From positions 1 through 22,397 of the IMG/VR virus record IMGVR_UViG_3300021963_000717: 22,397 bases of DNA. One strand, written 5' to 3'. This DNA is from a virus. The notes under the pieces were generated by a model. It saw only the letters and a list, made by a program, of their open reading frames with translations. It ran no database searches and was not told the DNA's origin. The translations under genes and the position numbers were made by a program. Shown one piece after another: positions 1 to 6,142 of this stretch; the stretch's first letter is position 1; each line of letters begins with the position of its first letter.

Positions 1-188
1 GCCACGCCGTTGATCTTGGTGCATGGGTAGACAATCAAGTTGATTGGTCTTGGCCTTTGTACCATAAGATCGCCAACGCCATGAAAGCCGCAGCGAATGA
101 GTTAGGCGTCGCTATCGTGTGGGGCGGCGATTGGCGCACGTTCAAGGACGGCCCGCACTTCGAGTTAGACCGCAGGTACTACCCGTAA
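1..188 (+). CDS. Endolysin, M15-type peptidase (C-terminal part, 5' end outside window)
   Basis: This is the C-terminal 61 residues of a zinc peptidase that would cut the peptide cross-links of peptidoglycan (L-alanyl-D-glutamate or D,D-type activity) for lysis. The visible part opens with HAVDLGAW, which matches the M15 segment carrying the aspartate zinc ligand, and ends with WGGDWRTFKDGPHFEL, where the histidine of DGPHFEL is the usual last zinc ligand. This WGGDW...D.PHFE signature is typical of the Peptidase_M15_4 endolysins. The reading frame is open from base 3 to TAA at 186-188. The stop overlaps the next start (TAATG), so endolysin and holin are translationally coupled. The first zinc histidine and the start codon lie upstream of the window. 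Confidence 0.88.
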   Translation, partial: HAVDLGAWVDNQVDWSWPLYHKIANAMKAAANELGVAIVWGGDWRTFKDGPHFELDRRYYP

Positions 189-553
189 TGGACCCGCTAA
201 CGATCCTCGCCGCGTTTGGCCCACTGGCAGTCGATCTTGGTAAATCCTTGATCGGTCGGTTTATACAGACAGACGGTTACAAACCCACCAACATCGCCGA
301 GTACGTGCGGATGCGCGAACTAGACCTTAACATGTTCAAGGCGATGAACGACGCAGGTGGTGCTAATCCATCCTACCCGTGGGTCGAGGCGATTGTGCGG
401 CTGATGCGACCAGGCGTTGCGCTTATCGTGCTCACGACGTGGGCGACGCTTAAGCTCAACGGTCAGTCATCAGAGTCGGTTGATAACTTCGCAGCCGCCG
501 TAGGGTTCTATCTCTTTGGCGACCGGACGCTGTTCTACTCAAAGAAACGCTAG
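188..553 (+). CDS. Probable holin, 3TM type
   Basis: A 121-aa protein starting at ATG 188, which shares its A with the endolysin stop codon. I chose this start over an upstream in-frame one because the upstream one runs inside the endolysin. It has three hydrophobic stretches: about residues 4-22 (LTILAAFGPLAVDLGKSLI), about 81-95 (PGVALIVLTTWATLK) and about 103-114 (FAAAVGFYLFGD). The ending FYLFGDRTLFYSKKR, with a basic tail, resembles the GTA_holin_3TM family (PF11351), though this is from memory. Its expected role is to form the membrane lesion that releases the endolysin. The position directly after an endolysin supports the call. The middle hydrophobic segments are weak as membrane spans, so a scaffold-type membrane protein cannot be excluded. 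Confidence 0.6.
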   Translation: MDPLTILAAFGPLAVDLGKSLIGRFIQTDGYKPTNIAEYVRMRELDLNMFKAMNDAGGANPSYPWVEAIVRLMRPGVALIVLTTWATLKLNGQSSESVDNFAAAVGFYLFGDRTLFYSKKR

Positions 554-699
554 AGCGCCCTTGCTTCTCTCAGCAACTCCATCCGCTCGCGTGCCGTACG
601 CAGCGCCGTGTAGCGCTGGTGCAGCCGCTCTAGTATCGAGATGCGCCTGGCGCCTGCTCGCTCCTCATTAAGCAAACTCAACACCTGATCCTCGGTCAT
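550..699 (-). CDS. Small hypothetical phage protein, helical
   Basis: A 49-aa product from ATG 699 (MTEDQVLSLLNEERAGARRI...). An alternative in-frame ATG at 735 would give 61 aa. I prefer 699 because it keeps the overlap with the upstream gene shorter (32 bp) and begins at what looks like the conserved part. The sequence is charged and predicted helical, with no membrane segment and no recognised domain. It is the last gene of the leftward operon. Its TAG stop shares the palindrome CTAG (550-553) with the TAG stop of the convergent holin gene, so no spacer or terminator separates the two operons here. Confidence 0.55.
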   Translation of the reverse strand: MTEDQVLSLLNEERAGARRISILERLHQRYTALRTARERMELLREARAL

Positions 700-880
700 A
701 AGCGCCAGTTCTTTGTTGAGCTTTCGCCAGTTCATACTCAATTTTGTTCTCCAGTTCGGTAATCTGCTTTTGTATGCGCTCAAGTGCGCGGTACTGCTGC
801 CGCAACATCTTCTCGTGCTGATGCTGCTCGGCTTTAGCGGCTTTAAGTTTAGTCTGCCATAAACTAAGTCGGGAGGTCAT
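668..880 (-). CDS. Small coiled-coil protein, unknown function
   Basis: A 70-aa protein beginning MTSRLSLWQTKLKAAKAEQ. Residues 10-60 are rich in K, E, Q, R and L with heptad-like spacing, which suggests one long helix or coiled coil. It has no membrane segment or lipobox, so despite sitting near the lysis genes it does not look like a spanin. The start has a fair ribosome-binding site (AAGGA about 6 bases upstream). It overlaps the end of the upstream gene by 17 bp and the downstream gene by 32 bp, as expected in this compressed operon. Function not recognised. Confidence 0.6.
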   Translation of the reverse strand: MTSRLSLWQTKLKAAKAEQHQHEKMLRQQYRALERIQKQITELENKIEYELAKAQQRTGAYDRGSGVEFA

Positions 881-1064
881 AGCGGTCCTTAATCACTCGC
901 ATGATGTCTTTAGGCGTCATGTTGGGTATGGCGGCGATCAGTAAGCAATCCATCGCCACCTTTTGCGCGAACTGGCGCATCTCCTTGACGGTCATCACGG
1001 CGATCGGCAACTGCTCGGTAGCGGCGTTGCGGATCATGCCAATTAATTCATCGTCGCTAATCAT
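864..1064 (-). CDS. Small hypothetical protein
   Basis: A 66-aa protein (MISDDELIGMIRNAATEQLPIA...). I take ATG 1064 as the start because it overlaps the stop of the upstream winged-helix gene as ATGA, the coupling style used throughout this operon. A TTG at 1085 in the same frame would add seven residues. The sequence is mostly helical, contains TVKEMRQFAQKVAMD, and has no transmembrane segment or cysteine motif. No family recognised. Expression probably depends on translational coupling, since no good Shine-Dalgarno precedes the ATG. Confidence 0.6.
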   Translation of the reverse strand: MISDDELIGMIRNAATEQLPIAVMTVKEMRQFAQKVAMDCLLIAAIPNMTPKDIMRVIKDRYDLPT

Positions 1065-1372
1065 AACGAGAAGGGGTTGTGCCAAGAGATTTTCTTATTG
1101 CGCGTAGGCGGCGTTATCTCGGTCGCGGTGTAGCCATAGGCCCAGCCTGATCGCTTTGATACAGATGACTGCCGTTTGACGCGCTTGCGTATGATCTTGC
1201 CTTCATCCAGCAAAGGCCACAGTGAATTATGGATGGTCTTTGATGACATCTTAAGTTTAGAGGCTAACTCAATCGCCGTGATCGGTGTTGAGCGTTGCTG
1301 CAAATACTTTAGACATGCTTGTTTCCGATCAACGGCTGATTCTTTTCTCAGCCGCACTATACCTATAGCCAT
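1061..1372 (-). CDS. Winged-helix DNA-binding protein, putative regulator
   Basis: A 103-aa protein starting at ATG 1372, which has a clear GGAG eight bases upstream; a longer in-frame reading runs back into the neighbouring gene. Residues about 14-62 (KQACLKYLQQRSTPITAIELASKLKMSSKTIHNSLWPLL...) fit a winged helix-turn-helix: ITAIELASKL and MSSKTIHNSLWPLLDEG are the two core helices, followed by a basic wing (KIIRKRVKRQ). It most likely binds DNA as a transcription factor. It is the only recognisable HTH regulator in the window, so it is the first candidate for the operator at 4104-4122, but nothing in the sequence proves that link. Confidence 0.65.
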   Translation of the reverse strand: MAIGIVRLRKESAVDRKQACLKYLQQRSTPITAIELASKLKMSSKTIHNSLWPLLDEGKIIRKRVKRQSSVSKRSGWAYGYTATEITPPTRNKKISWHNPFSL

Positions 1373-1596
1373 GTGCTTTTCTCCAATAAAATTTGTTTGA
1401 TATGCGCGGGTACCTTGGGCAACGGCGCCCAGGCCACCGCCCAATCGTCCCAAGTCCCGATGACGCAGACACCACTAGGGTTTAGCAGTAGCATTTTTAC
1501 GCCAAGCGGCGGCTCCTGATCTTCAGCGGTGCGCCAAAAAGTTTCGCCAGATAGATAGGACGTGGCTTTTTGAAACATGTTGTGATCACCGCTCAC
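1363..1596 (-). CDS. Small hypothetical protein (DUF551-like ending)
   Basis: A 77-aa protein. The start codon is GTG 1596, overlapping the upstream stop as GTGA, with AGGGGTGAG just upstream. An ATG at 1578 is a possible alternative. The C-terminal part (GVKMLLLNPSGVCVIGTWDD...AVAWAPLPKVP) resembles the short phage proteins that end in a W.P.P-type motif such as DUF551, which are predicted beta-rich and have no known role. The match is by eye only. It overlaps the winged-helix gene by 10 bp and carries that gene's ribosome-binding site in its coding sequence. Confidence 0.55.
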   Translation of the reverse strand: MSGDHNMFQKATSYLSGETFWRTAEDQEPPLGVKMLLLNPSGVCVIGTWDDWAVAWAPLPKVPAHIKQILLEKSTWL

Positions 1597-1808
1597 TTCT
1601 CACCCCTTGCTCTGATGGCGGCGGCGCACAACTGCCCATCAAGACTTGGTGCTTCTTCAAGGCACACCTTCGCACACTCCTCACGCTCATGCTTGGAAAC
1701 AAGGGCGGCGAAGCGTTCAAGTTCTTTCAGATACAACACGCGATAGGTGTCGTATTCGTACGGCAATTTAGCCTCCTTCGCCATCTTGATAATGTCGTCT
1801 CTATCCAC
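1593..1808 (-). CDS. Small hypothetical protein (MDRDDI.. / AAAIRARGEK type)
   Basis: A 71-aa protein starting at GTG 1808. The start lies in an 8-base overlap with the end of the upstream gene (GTGGATAG), and its Shine-Dalgarno AAGGAG is encoded by that gene's last codons. The pattern, an N-terminal MDRDDIIKMAKEA, a central LERFAALVSKHEREECAKVC, and a C-terminal AAAIRARGEK, is common in short orphan ORFs of proteobacterial phages; I know no function for them. It is helical with three cysteines and no membrane segment. Confidence 0.65.
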   Translation of the reverse strand: MDRDDIIKMAKEAKLPYEYDTYRVLYLKELERFAALVSKHEREECAKVCLEEAPSLDGQLCAAAIRARGEK

Positions 1809-2025
1809 CGTTCTTCTCCTTTAGTTTGGCTTCGACGGCTTCAATCAAATAAACACCCCAATCCCTAGTCCTTAATAATTCCTCATAATCATCATCCGTC
1901 AGCCCAACCCATTCCTTCTTTTGTGGTTTGCTTGAAATACAGGTAACCGTATAAGGCCTGCCACACTGGCAACTCCATGCCACAGGCCCGTCTGCTGGTG
2001 TCTTTGCGTTTTTGTTTTCAGCCAT
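1801..2025 (-). CDS. Small hypothetical protein with WVGLT module and repeated C-tail
   Basis: A 74-aa protein starting at ATG 2025 with AAGGAG seven bases upstream. The N-terminal half has two cysteines in CQCGRPY and one in CISSK. The C-terminal half has the WVGLTDDDYEELL element, followed by a tail VEAKLKEKNGG that is almost the same as the tails of the two genes upstream of it in the operon. The N-terminal cysteines could bind a metal, but only three are present. Function unknown. The tail also encodes the next gene's ribosome-binding site. Confidence 0.6.
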   Translation of the reverse strand: MAENKNAKTPADGPVAWSCQCGRPYTVTCISSKPQKKEWVGLTDDDYEELLRTRDWGVYLIEAVEAKLKEKNGG

Positions 2026-2317
2026 GATTCTTCTCCTTTAGCTTGGCTTCAATGGCTTGAACAGTGTAGGTCTGTACTGCACTGTCCTTGCTTCGTTGCC
2101 CCCTATAAACCGTTCCATCCCCGTAGCAATTACCGTCATCTTTTTGCGATGTGATGTAAACGCAAGGCAACGCCACTGGCTCTTGCTCTGTCTTTAGTGC
2201 TTGTCGCAGGACGGCGATAGCTTCGCCGTAATAGTTTTCTTCGCCCGTCTCCATTAACATTTCTGCGCCTGCATCCTCCAGCACTTCTATCGCTTCTTCA
2301 ATAGCTTCTCTATCCAT
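2018..2317 (-). CDS. Small hypothetical protein with repeated C-tail
   Basis: A 99-aa protein from ATG 2317, preceded at the standard distance by AAGGAGAAGAATC, which is encoded in the end of the upstream gene. It begins with an acidic helical segment (MDREAIEEAIEVLEDAGAE) similar to many short phage ORFs. The middle is variable (YITSQKDDGNCYGDGTVY), and it closes with IEAKLKEKNHG, identical to the tail of the preceding gene. It overlaps both neighbours by 8 bases. No known domain or function. Confidence 0.6.
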   Translation of the reverse strand: MDREAIEEAIEVLEDAGAEMLMETGEENYYGEAIAVLRQALKTEQEPVALPCVYITSQKDDGNCYGDGTVYRGQRSKDSAVQTYTVQAIEAKLKEKNHG

Positions 2318-2540
2318 GATTCTTCTCCTTTAGCTTGGCTTCGATGGCGCAAGCAAAATCACCCCAGTGCTGATTTCCTGAATGGATCTCTTGTATTTCA
2401 TAAGCCGTCAGCCCAACCCATTGCTTCAGCGCCAATCGGCGCAGTTCGACGGCTGATTCCCTGCCCGTGCTATTGCTTATTCGTCCTTGCACAAACTCAG
2501 CGTCCAGCGCATCAGCCAGCCGCAGGGCTTCTTTGCTCAT
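2310..2540 (-). CDS. Small hypothetical protein with WVGLT module and repeated C-tail
   Basis: A 76-aa protein. ATG 2540 is the start because it overlaps the helicase stop as ATGA; a longer in-frame reading extends into the helicase gene. The first half (MSKEALRLADALDAEF...GRESAVELRRL) is a helical pattern frequent in short phage ORFs. The second half has the WVGLTAYEIQEIH element, also present in the gene at 1801-2025, and the shared tail IEAKLKEKNHG. No function recognised. It is the first of three consecutive genes with the same ending. Confidence 0.65.
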   Translation of the reverse strand: MSKEALRLADALDAEFVQGRISNSTGRESAVELRRLALKQWVGLTAYEIQEIHSGNQHWGDFACAIEAKLKEKNHG

Positions 2541-3847
2541 TTCAGTGCCTCCATCGCAATATCGCTTAGTTTGCGTTTGTCGTGCAGCGCGGTCCATATG
2601 CGCTCATCGACGGTATCTTTAGTCATCATGGCGTAGACCCACACGTCGCGCTGCTGGCCGGATCGATGCAATCTTCCAACGGTCTGTTCGTAAAGCTCAA
2701 GTGACCACGGCAGGGACAGAAAGACCATGTGGCAGCCGCCGAACTGCAAGTTAAGGCCATGACCGGCGGATTTTGGATGCACCGCCATAAGCGGAATGTT
2801 GCCAGCGTTCCATCGTTCAATGGCGTCAGGGTCGTCCAAAACGGTAAGATTTCGGTATCGTCGTTTGAGTTCATCAAGCTCCTCTTTGTATTGGTAAACA
2901 AGGATCGTGTTAGCGCGTTGATTCTCAGACAGCAAATCATCTAACGCGTCAAACTTGTGCGGGCTAAACCAGACAGGCTCAGGCGAGTAAACAAACCCTG
3001 ACGACATCTGCTGTAGCTTCTGCGTGACAACCGCAGCGTTCTGAGCGATAGCCTGAGCGTCGGGGAACTGCACCACGAAGTCACGCTTCATCGCCTCGTA
3101 TGGCTCACGGTCGTTCAATTGCACGTCTATTTGCACCACATGACAGGGCGGCAGTTTGTCCTTGTACTCGCCTGGCTCTAATACAAAAGTAGCAGGTTTG
3201 ATGCGCTGCATGACGCGCTCTAGCGCACCAGGTAGTGGCGTCCAATCGTCAAACCCAGCGTAAGTATTAAGACTAAAGTATTGCTGCATAAACGCGCCCT
3301 TCGAGCGTCCGAGCAACTTTTGATCGATGATCTTGCACTGACCGAAGACGTCCTCAAGACCGTTGCTTGTGAACGAGCCGGTCAGACCCCAACGGATGTT
3401 GAACTGATCAATGACCTTGTGCAGCGCTTTGAATCGCGCGCCACTGGGGTTCTTAAGTTTGGTTAGCTCATCGAACACGATGCCATCAAAACTGCTTAAG
3501 TCTTGCTCGGCAAGCCATTGGATGTTGTCGTAGTTGATCACAACGATCTTGGCGTCGCTCTCTAGCGCCTGCTTACGCTGCGCGGGGGTGCCCACGGCCA
3601 CGGCAACGGTATGGTACTCGGCCCACTTAGGTGCCTCGATGGGCCAGACGTCGGTACAGACGCGCTTAGGCGCGAGCACTAAGAATCGACGAACATGAAG
3701 TCCGTACAACATATCATCAATGGCCGTGAGCGTGATCGCAGTCTTGCCTGCACCTACGGGCGCGAGCACCATCGCACGGTCGCGCTCGTACAAGAAGTCA
3801 GCGGCCTGTACTTGATAAGGTCTAAGTTTTTTCCCACGCATCAACAT
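2537..3847 (-). CDS. SNF2-family (SF2) DNA helicase/translocase
   Basis: A 436-aa ATP-dependent dsDNA translocase of the compact phage SNF2 type. It starts LRPYQVQAADFL (Q-motif-like). Motif I is APVGAGKTAIT with K35, motif II is DELT at 126-129, motif III is GLTGSFTSN near 154-162, and motif VI is QTVGRLHRSGQQRDVWVY near 385-403, whose arginines complete the ATPase. The length is right for a bare two-RecA-lobe core. ATG 3847 and ATG 3841 are both possible; AAGGAAG sits six bases before the second and GGAG eight bases before the first. It overlaps the VRR-NUC gene by about 25 bp, a pairing common in phages, and probably works with that nuclease on phage replication or recombination intermediates. 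Confidence 0.9.
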   Translation of the reverse strand: MLMRGKKLRPYQVQAADFLYERDRAMVLAPVGAGKTAITLTAIDDMLYGLHVRRFLVLAPKRVCTDVWPIEAPKWAEYHTVAVAVGTPAQRKQALESDAKIVVINYDNIQWLAEQDLSSFDGIVFDELTKLKNPSGARFKALHKVIDQFNIRWGLTGSFTSNGLEDVFGQCKIIDQKLLGRSKGAFMQQYFSLNTYAGFDDWTPLPGALERVMQRIKPATFVLEPGEYKDKLPPCHVVQIDVQLNDREPYEAMKRDFVVQFPDAQAIAQNAAVVTQKLQQMSSGFVYSPEPVWFSPHKFDALDDLLSENQRANTILVYQYKEELDELKRRYRNLTVLDDPDAIERWNAGNIPLMAVHPKSAGHGLNLQFGGCHMVFLSLPWSLELYEQTVGRLHRSGQQRDVWVYAMMTKDTVDERIWTALHDKRKLSDIAMEALK

Positions 3848-4088
3848 CTTCCTTGCTCCATAAACAAGCGTACCGTTGCCCTAGCCGTGCCATGTCGTCA
3901 GCAAACACCTTCTGTAGCGGCGACAGACGGCCACCAGGCGCCTTAAGTTCAATGAACCACACCACACCATCAGGCAGCACGACGATGCGGTCTGCGACGC
4001 CACGGTGGGCGGGGCTAACGAACTTGTAGGCAATGCCGCCCATCGCTTTAACGCGCTTAACGAGATACGCTTCAATGTGTTTTTCCAT
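3822..4088 (-). CDS. VRR-NUC domain nuclease
   Basis: An 88-aa single-domain PD-(D/E)XK nuclease. Motifs: an N-terminal MEKHIEAYLVKRVKAMGG with the conserved E, then GVADRIVVLPDG with D33, then FIELKAPGGRLSPLQ with E47 and K49 forming the E-x-K pair and Q59 of the SPLQ motif. This is the full length of stand-alone phage VRR-NUC proteins, which resemble the FAN1 nuclease domain and act on structured DNA such as junctions. I take ATG 4088 rather than the TTG at 4109. No Shine-Dalgarno precedes ATG 4088, but a good -10 box ends only six bases upstream, so the transcript may be leaderless. It is the first gene of the leftward operon. Confidence 0.9.
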   Translation of the reverse strand: MEKHIEAYLVKRVKAMGGIAYKFVSPAHRGVADRIVVLPDGVVWFIELKAPGGRLSPLQKVFADDMARLGQRYACLWSKEDVDAWEKT

Positions 4089-4094
4089 GACTGC

Positions 4095-4123
4095 ATCATA
4101 GCCTGTCAAAAACTATTTGACAA
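4095..4123 (-). promoter_or_regulatory. Leftward sigma70-like promoter for the VRR-NUC/SNF2 operon
   Basis: On the - strand: TTGTCA (4118-4123), a 17-base spacer, then TATGAT (4095-4100); each box matches the consensus at five of six positions. The expected start point is about the A of the VRR-NUC ATG at 4088, leaving no room for a ribosome-binding site. Confidence 0.6.
4104..4122. promoter_or_regulatory. Candidate operator, perfect inverted repeat over both -35 boxes
   Basis: TGTCAAA-N5-TTTGACA: seven-base arms at 4104-4110 and 4116-4122. The right arm contains the -35 boxes of both divergent promoters and the left arm lies in the leftward spacer. A dimeric repressor bound here would shut both operons. 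The binding protein is unknown; the winged-helix protein at 1061-1372 is one candidate. Confidence 0.55.
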
Positions 4124-4144
4124 GTTATTTATTTATGCTACAGT
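4117..4144 (+). promoter_or_regulatory. Rightward sigma70-like promoter for the replication operon
   Basis: TTGACA (4117-4122) is a perfect -35 box; TACAGT (4139-4144) is a fair -10 box (four of six) at a 16-base spacing. Transcription would start near 4151, giving a short leader with AAAGGA before the ATG at 4174. The -35 box overlaps the leftward promoter's -35 box by five bases, so RNA polymerase should not occupy both at once. Confidence 0.55.
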
Positions 4145-4173
4145 GAAGTCTCAATCAACTAAAGGACAGTCAA

Positions 4174-4356
4174 ATGGATGATGACTACATTTCAATCGAT
4201 GCCCGCCAGGGCGACACCATCAACCTCAGCCTGCACAGCGACGGCATCTGGGTATCGATGTTCAAAAGCTCCTGCTACGCCTCTACGATGCTGACCATGA
4301 AGCAAGCCATCGAGTTGCGCGACGCTATCAATAAACTGTTAGAGGTGGACGCATGA
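4174..4356 (+). CDS. Small hypothetical protein, first gene of the replication operon
   Basis: A 60-aa acidic protein (MDDDYISIDARQGDTINLSLHSDGIWVSMF...). The ribosome-binding site is strong (AAAGGA about seven bases before the ATG) and sits in a leader sequence shared with genes in the other leftward operon. Residues 6-32 look like short beta strands and 40-57 like a helix (MKQAIELRDAINKLLEV). It ends in an ATGA overlap with the nuclease gene, so it may serve to load ribosomes for that gene. No family recognised. Confidence 0.7.
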   Translation: MDDDYISIDARQGDTINLSLHSDGIWVSMFKSSCYASTMLTMKQAIELRDAINKLLEVDA

Positions 4357-5468
4357 TTCACTCGAAGATCGTTGGCGGTTCGACCGCCAAGCGTGTGATC
4401 AACTGCCCTGGCTCGGTGGCGCTTGTGCAGCAAATGCCACCACAGGTCGAGAGCAAGTACGCAGCAGAGGGTACGCTTTTGCACGCGTGCATGGAAGACC
4501 TACTCGGCACGTTAACACTGCCTGAGGTTGCATCTAAGCACAACCTGACCGATGAGCAGATCGAGAAGCTCGCCTTTTGCGTCCAGGCGCTTGAGGATAT
4601 TGATCCTGATCAGACGATGGAGTTCGCGCAAGAGGTGCAGGTCGAGTTTGAAAACGTCAAAGGTCTTGAAGGCGTCTTCGGTAACGTCGATCTGATCGGT
4701 CGCATCGGTCGCACAGCCGTGGTCCTTGATTGGAAGTTTGGCGACGGTGTGATCGTTGACGCCGAAGAAAACTACCAAGGTCTCTTTTACGCTGCCGCTG
4801 CGATGGCAACCAACAAGCTCTCGTGGGTGTTCTATGGCGCAGACGAGATAGAAATCATTATCGTGCAGCCGCCTGCCGTGCGGCGCTGGGTGACGACTTT
4901 TGAGCGTGTTGCTGCCTTCCAAGCAGAACTGCAAACCGCTGTAACGCTCGCTACCAAACCCAACGCACCGCTTGAGATCGGCGATTGGTGCCGCTGGTGT
5001 ACTGGTAAGCCTGTCTGTCCTAAGATGACCGGCGAGATCGATCGCGTGGTGCATCTAAAGCTAGAAGCACTTGCGCCTGATCAATTAGCGTCGGCGCTCG
5101 ACATGGCTGATAAGCTAGAGTCCTTCATCGCAGAGGCGCGCAAGCTAGCGTATAACCGGCTTGAGAAAAACATGCCCGTGCCGGGGTATAAACTTGTATC
5201 GAAGCGCGCAACGCGTCAGTGGGCCGATGAGTCTAAGGCGTCTGCTGCGCTTGCGGGTCTTGGCGTCAGTCAGAATGAGTTGTATAAGAAGGAATTAATT
5301 AGCCCTGCTCAAGCTGAGAAGGTGCTAAAAAAGAGCAAGCTAGCACTGCCCGATGATCTTGTCGTGGCTGTGTCGAGCGGCAGCACGTTAGCGCCGGAGA
5401 GCGATCCTCGGCCTGCCGTGCTTAACGTGGGTATGCACTTAACCGCTGCCCTATCTAAACTCCAGTAA
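4353..5468 (+). CDS. DUF2800-type PD-(D/E)XK nuclease with Cas4/AddB-like Fe-S cysteines
   Basis: A 371-aa protein matching the phage DUF2800 family (PF10926) in length and opening (STAKRVINCPGS). The nuclease signature is complete: GTLLHACMED (40-49, the RecB-type histidine motif), GNVDLIGRI with D113, VVLDWKFG with D126 and K128, and Q142GLFY146 as the Q-x3-Y motif. Four cysteines are placed as in Cas4 and AddB: C18 near the N-terminus and C213-x2-C216-x5-C222 after the nuclease core, which would bind one 4Fe-4S cluster. The expected activity is exonuclease on DNA ends, perhaps making single-stranded tails for recombination or replication. It starts in an ATGA overlap with the 60-aa gene and sits just before the probable ssDNA-binding protein. 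Confidence 0.82.
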   Translation: MIHSKIVGGSTAKRVINCPGSVALVQQMPPQVESKYAAEGTLLHACMEDLLGTLTLPEVASKHNLTDEQIEKLAFCVQALEDIDPDQTMEFAQEVQVEFENVKGLEGVFGNVDLIGRIGRTAVVLDWKFGDGVIVDAEENYQGLFYAAAAMATNKLSWVFYGADEIEIIIVQPPAVRRWVTTFERVAAFQAELQTAVTLATKPNAPLEIGDWCRWCTGKPVCPKMTGEIDRVVHLKLEALAPDQLASALDMADKLESFIAEARKLAYNRLEKNMPVPGYKLVSKRATRQWADESKASAALAGLGVSQNELYKKELISPAQAEKVLKKSKLALPDDLVVAVSSGSTLAPESDPRPAVLNVGMHLTAALSKLQ

Positions 5469-5479
5469 AGGAAATCGTG

Positions 5480-6130
5480 ATGTCTAATTTAGTAACGTTC
5501 AGTACAGCAAATCTTCCCTCCGTGACAAGTCTTACGACCGCACTGCGTGCGCTTGAGAAGGACGTCGGTGCAGCAGGCGTCGTCATCCTTAAGATGGATA
5601 AGACCGGCCATTGGGTGTTCGGCGCTGACCAGACTGAAGTCGAGGATGGTTCAACGTGGGCAGTCAATCCTTTCTCGTTCGTCCACGGCTACATTGCGTG
5701 GGGTGACGGTGAGGTGTTAGCCGAGAAGATGGTATCCGTATCGCAACCACTGCCTGAAACCAACGTCGCCCCACCAGGCGCCAAGAAGGGCTGGGAAGCT
5801 CAAGTTGGTATGTCGCTCAAATGTCTTACGGGCGACGATGAGGGGATGGAAGCGCGCTACACCACCACGTCAGTCGGTGGTAAGCGCAGCGTACAGACGC
5901 TCGCGCTAGCGATTGCCGCGCAGGTCGAGAAGGATCAATCAAAGCCTGTGCCGGTCGTGCGGCTGAAGAAGGACCACTACACACACAAGTCTTATGGCAA
6001 GATATTCACGCCAGTATTTGAGGTTGTGGAGTGGGCAAGCATGGACGGTAAGACCGAGGAAGTGGATGCACCTGAGGAGGCCAACCCCGCCGCCGAAGAT
6101 GCGCCGCGTCGTCGTCGTCGCACAGCCTAA
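5480..6130 (+). CDS. Probable phage ssDNA-binding protein (uncharacterised family)
   Basis: A 216-aa protein. I start at ATG 5480 (MSNLVTFSTANLPSVTSL), eight bases after AAGGAA, rather than the GTG three bases before. The body is predicted beta-rich (VVILKMDKTGHWVFGADQ; WAVNPFSFVHGYIAWG; GWEAQVGMSLKCLTG), with aromatic and basic residues as in OB-fold proteins, and ends with an acidic stretch then RRRRRTA. Similar proteins occur between DUF2800 and polymerase genes in other phages; to my knowledge they are unnamed, and this is not DUF2815. The ssDNA-binding role is inferred from position and composition only. An intrinsic terminator follows 12 bases after the stop. Confidence 0.6.
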   Translation: MSNLVTFSTANLPSVTSLTTALRALEKDVGAAGVVILKMDKTGHWVFGADQTEVEDGSTWAVNPFSFVHGYIAWGDGEVLAEKMVSVSQPLPETNVAPPGAKKGWEAQVGMSLKCLTGDDEGMEARYTTTSVGGKRSVQTLALAIAAQVEKDQSKPVPVVRLKKDHYTHKSYGKIFTPVFEVVEWASMDGKTEEVDAPEEANPAAEDAPRRRRRTA

Positions 6131-6142
6131 TTAGCTTGGGAG

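Larger units (their letters stand above)
1801..2344 (-). repeat. Three dispersed copies of a gene-junction repeat
   Basis: On the - strand, about 27 bases (GAAGCCAARCTAAAGG followed by AGAAGAAY) recur at 1809-1835, 2026-2052 and 2318-2344. Each copy encodes the tail EAKLKEKN of one gene and at the same time supplies the AAGGAG ribosome-binding site of the next. Each is followed by an 8-base stop/start overlap (RTGG-type start with TAG or TGA stop). The copies differ at only two or three positions, while the gene bodies between them are unrelated. Confidence 0.85.

Noticed and set aside
550-880. Spanin pair next to the lysis genes.
   Set aside because: The two small overlapping genes are on the opposite strand from the holin and lack both a membrane anchor and a lipobox.
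4512-5054. A 180-aa open frame on the - strand.
   Set aside because: Antisense to the intact DUF2800 nuclease core, with no ribosome-binding site or homology that I recognise.
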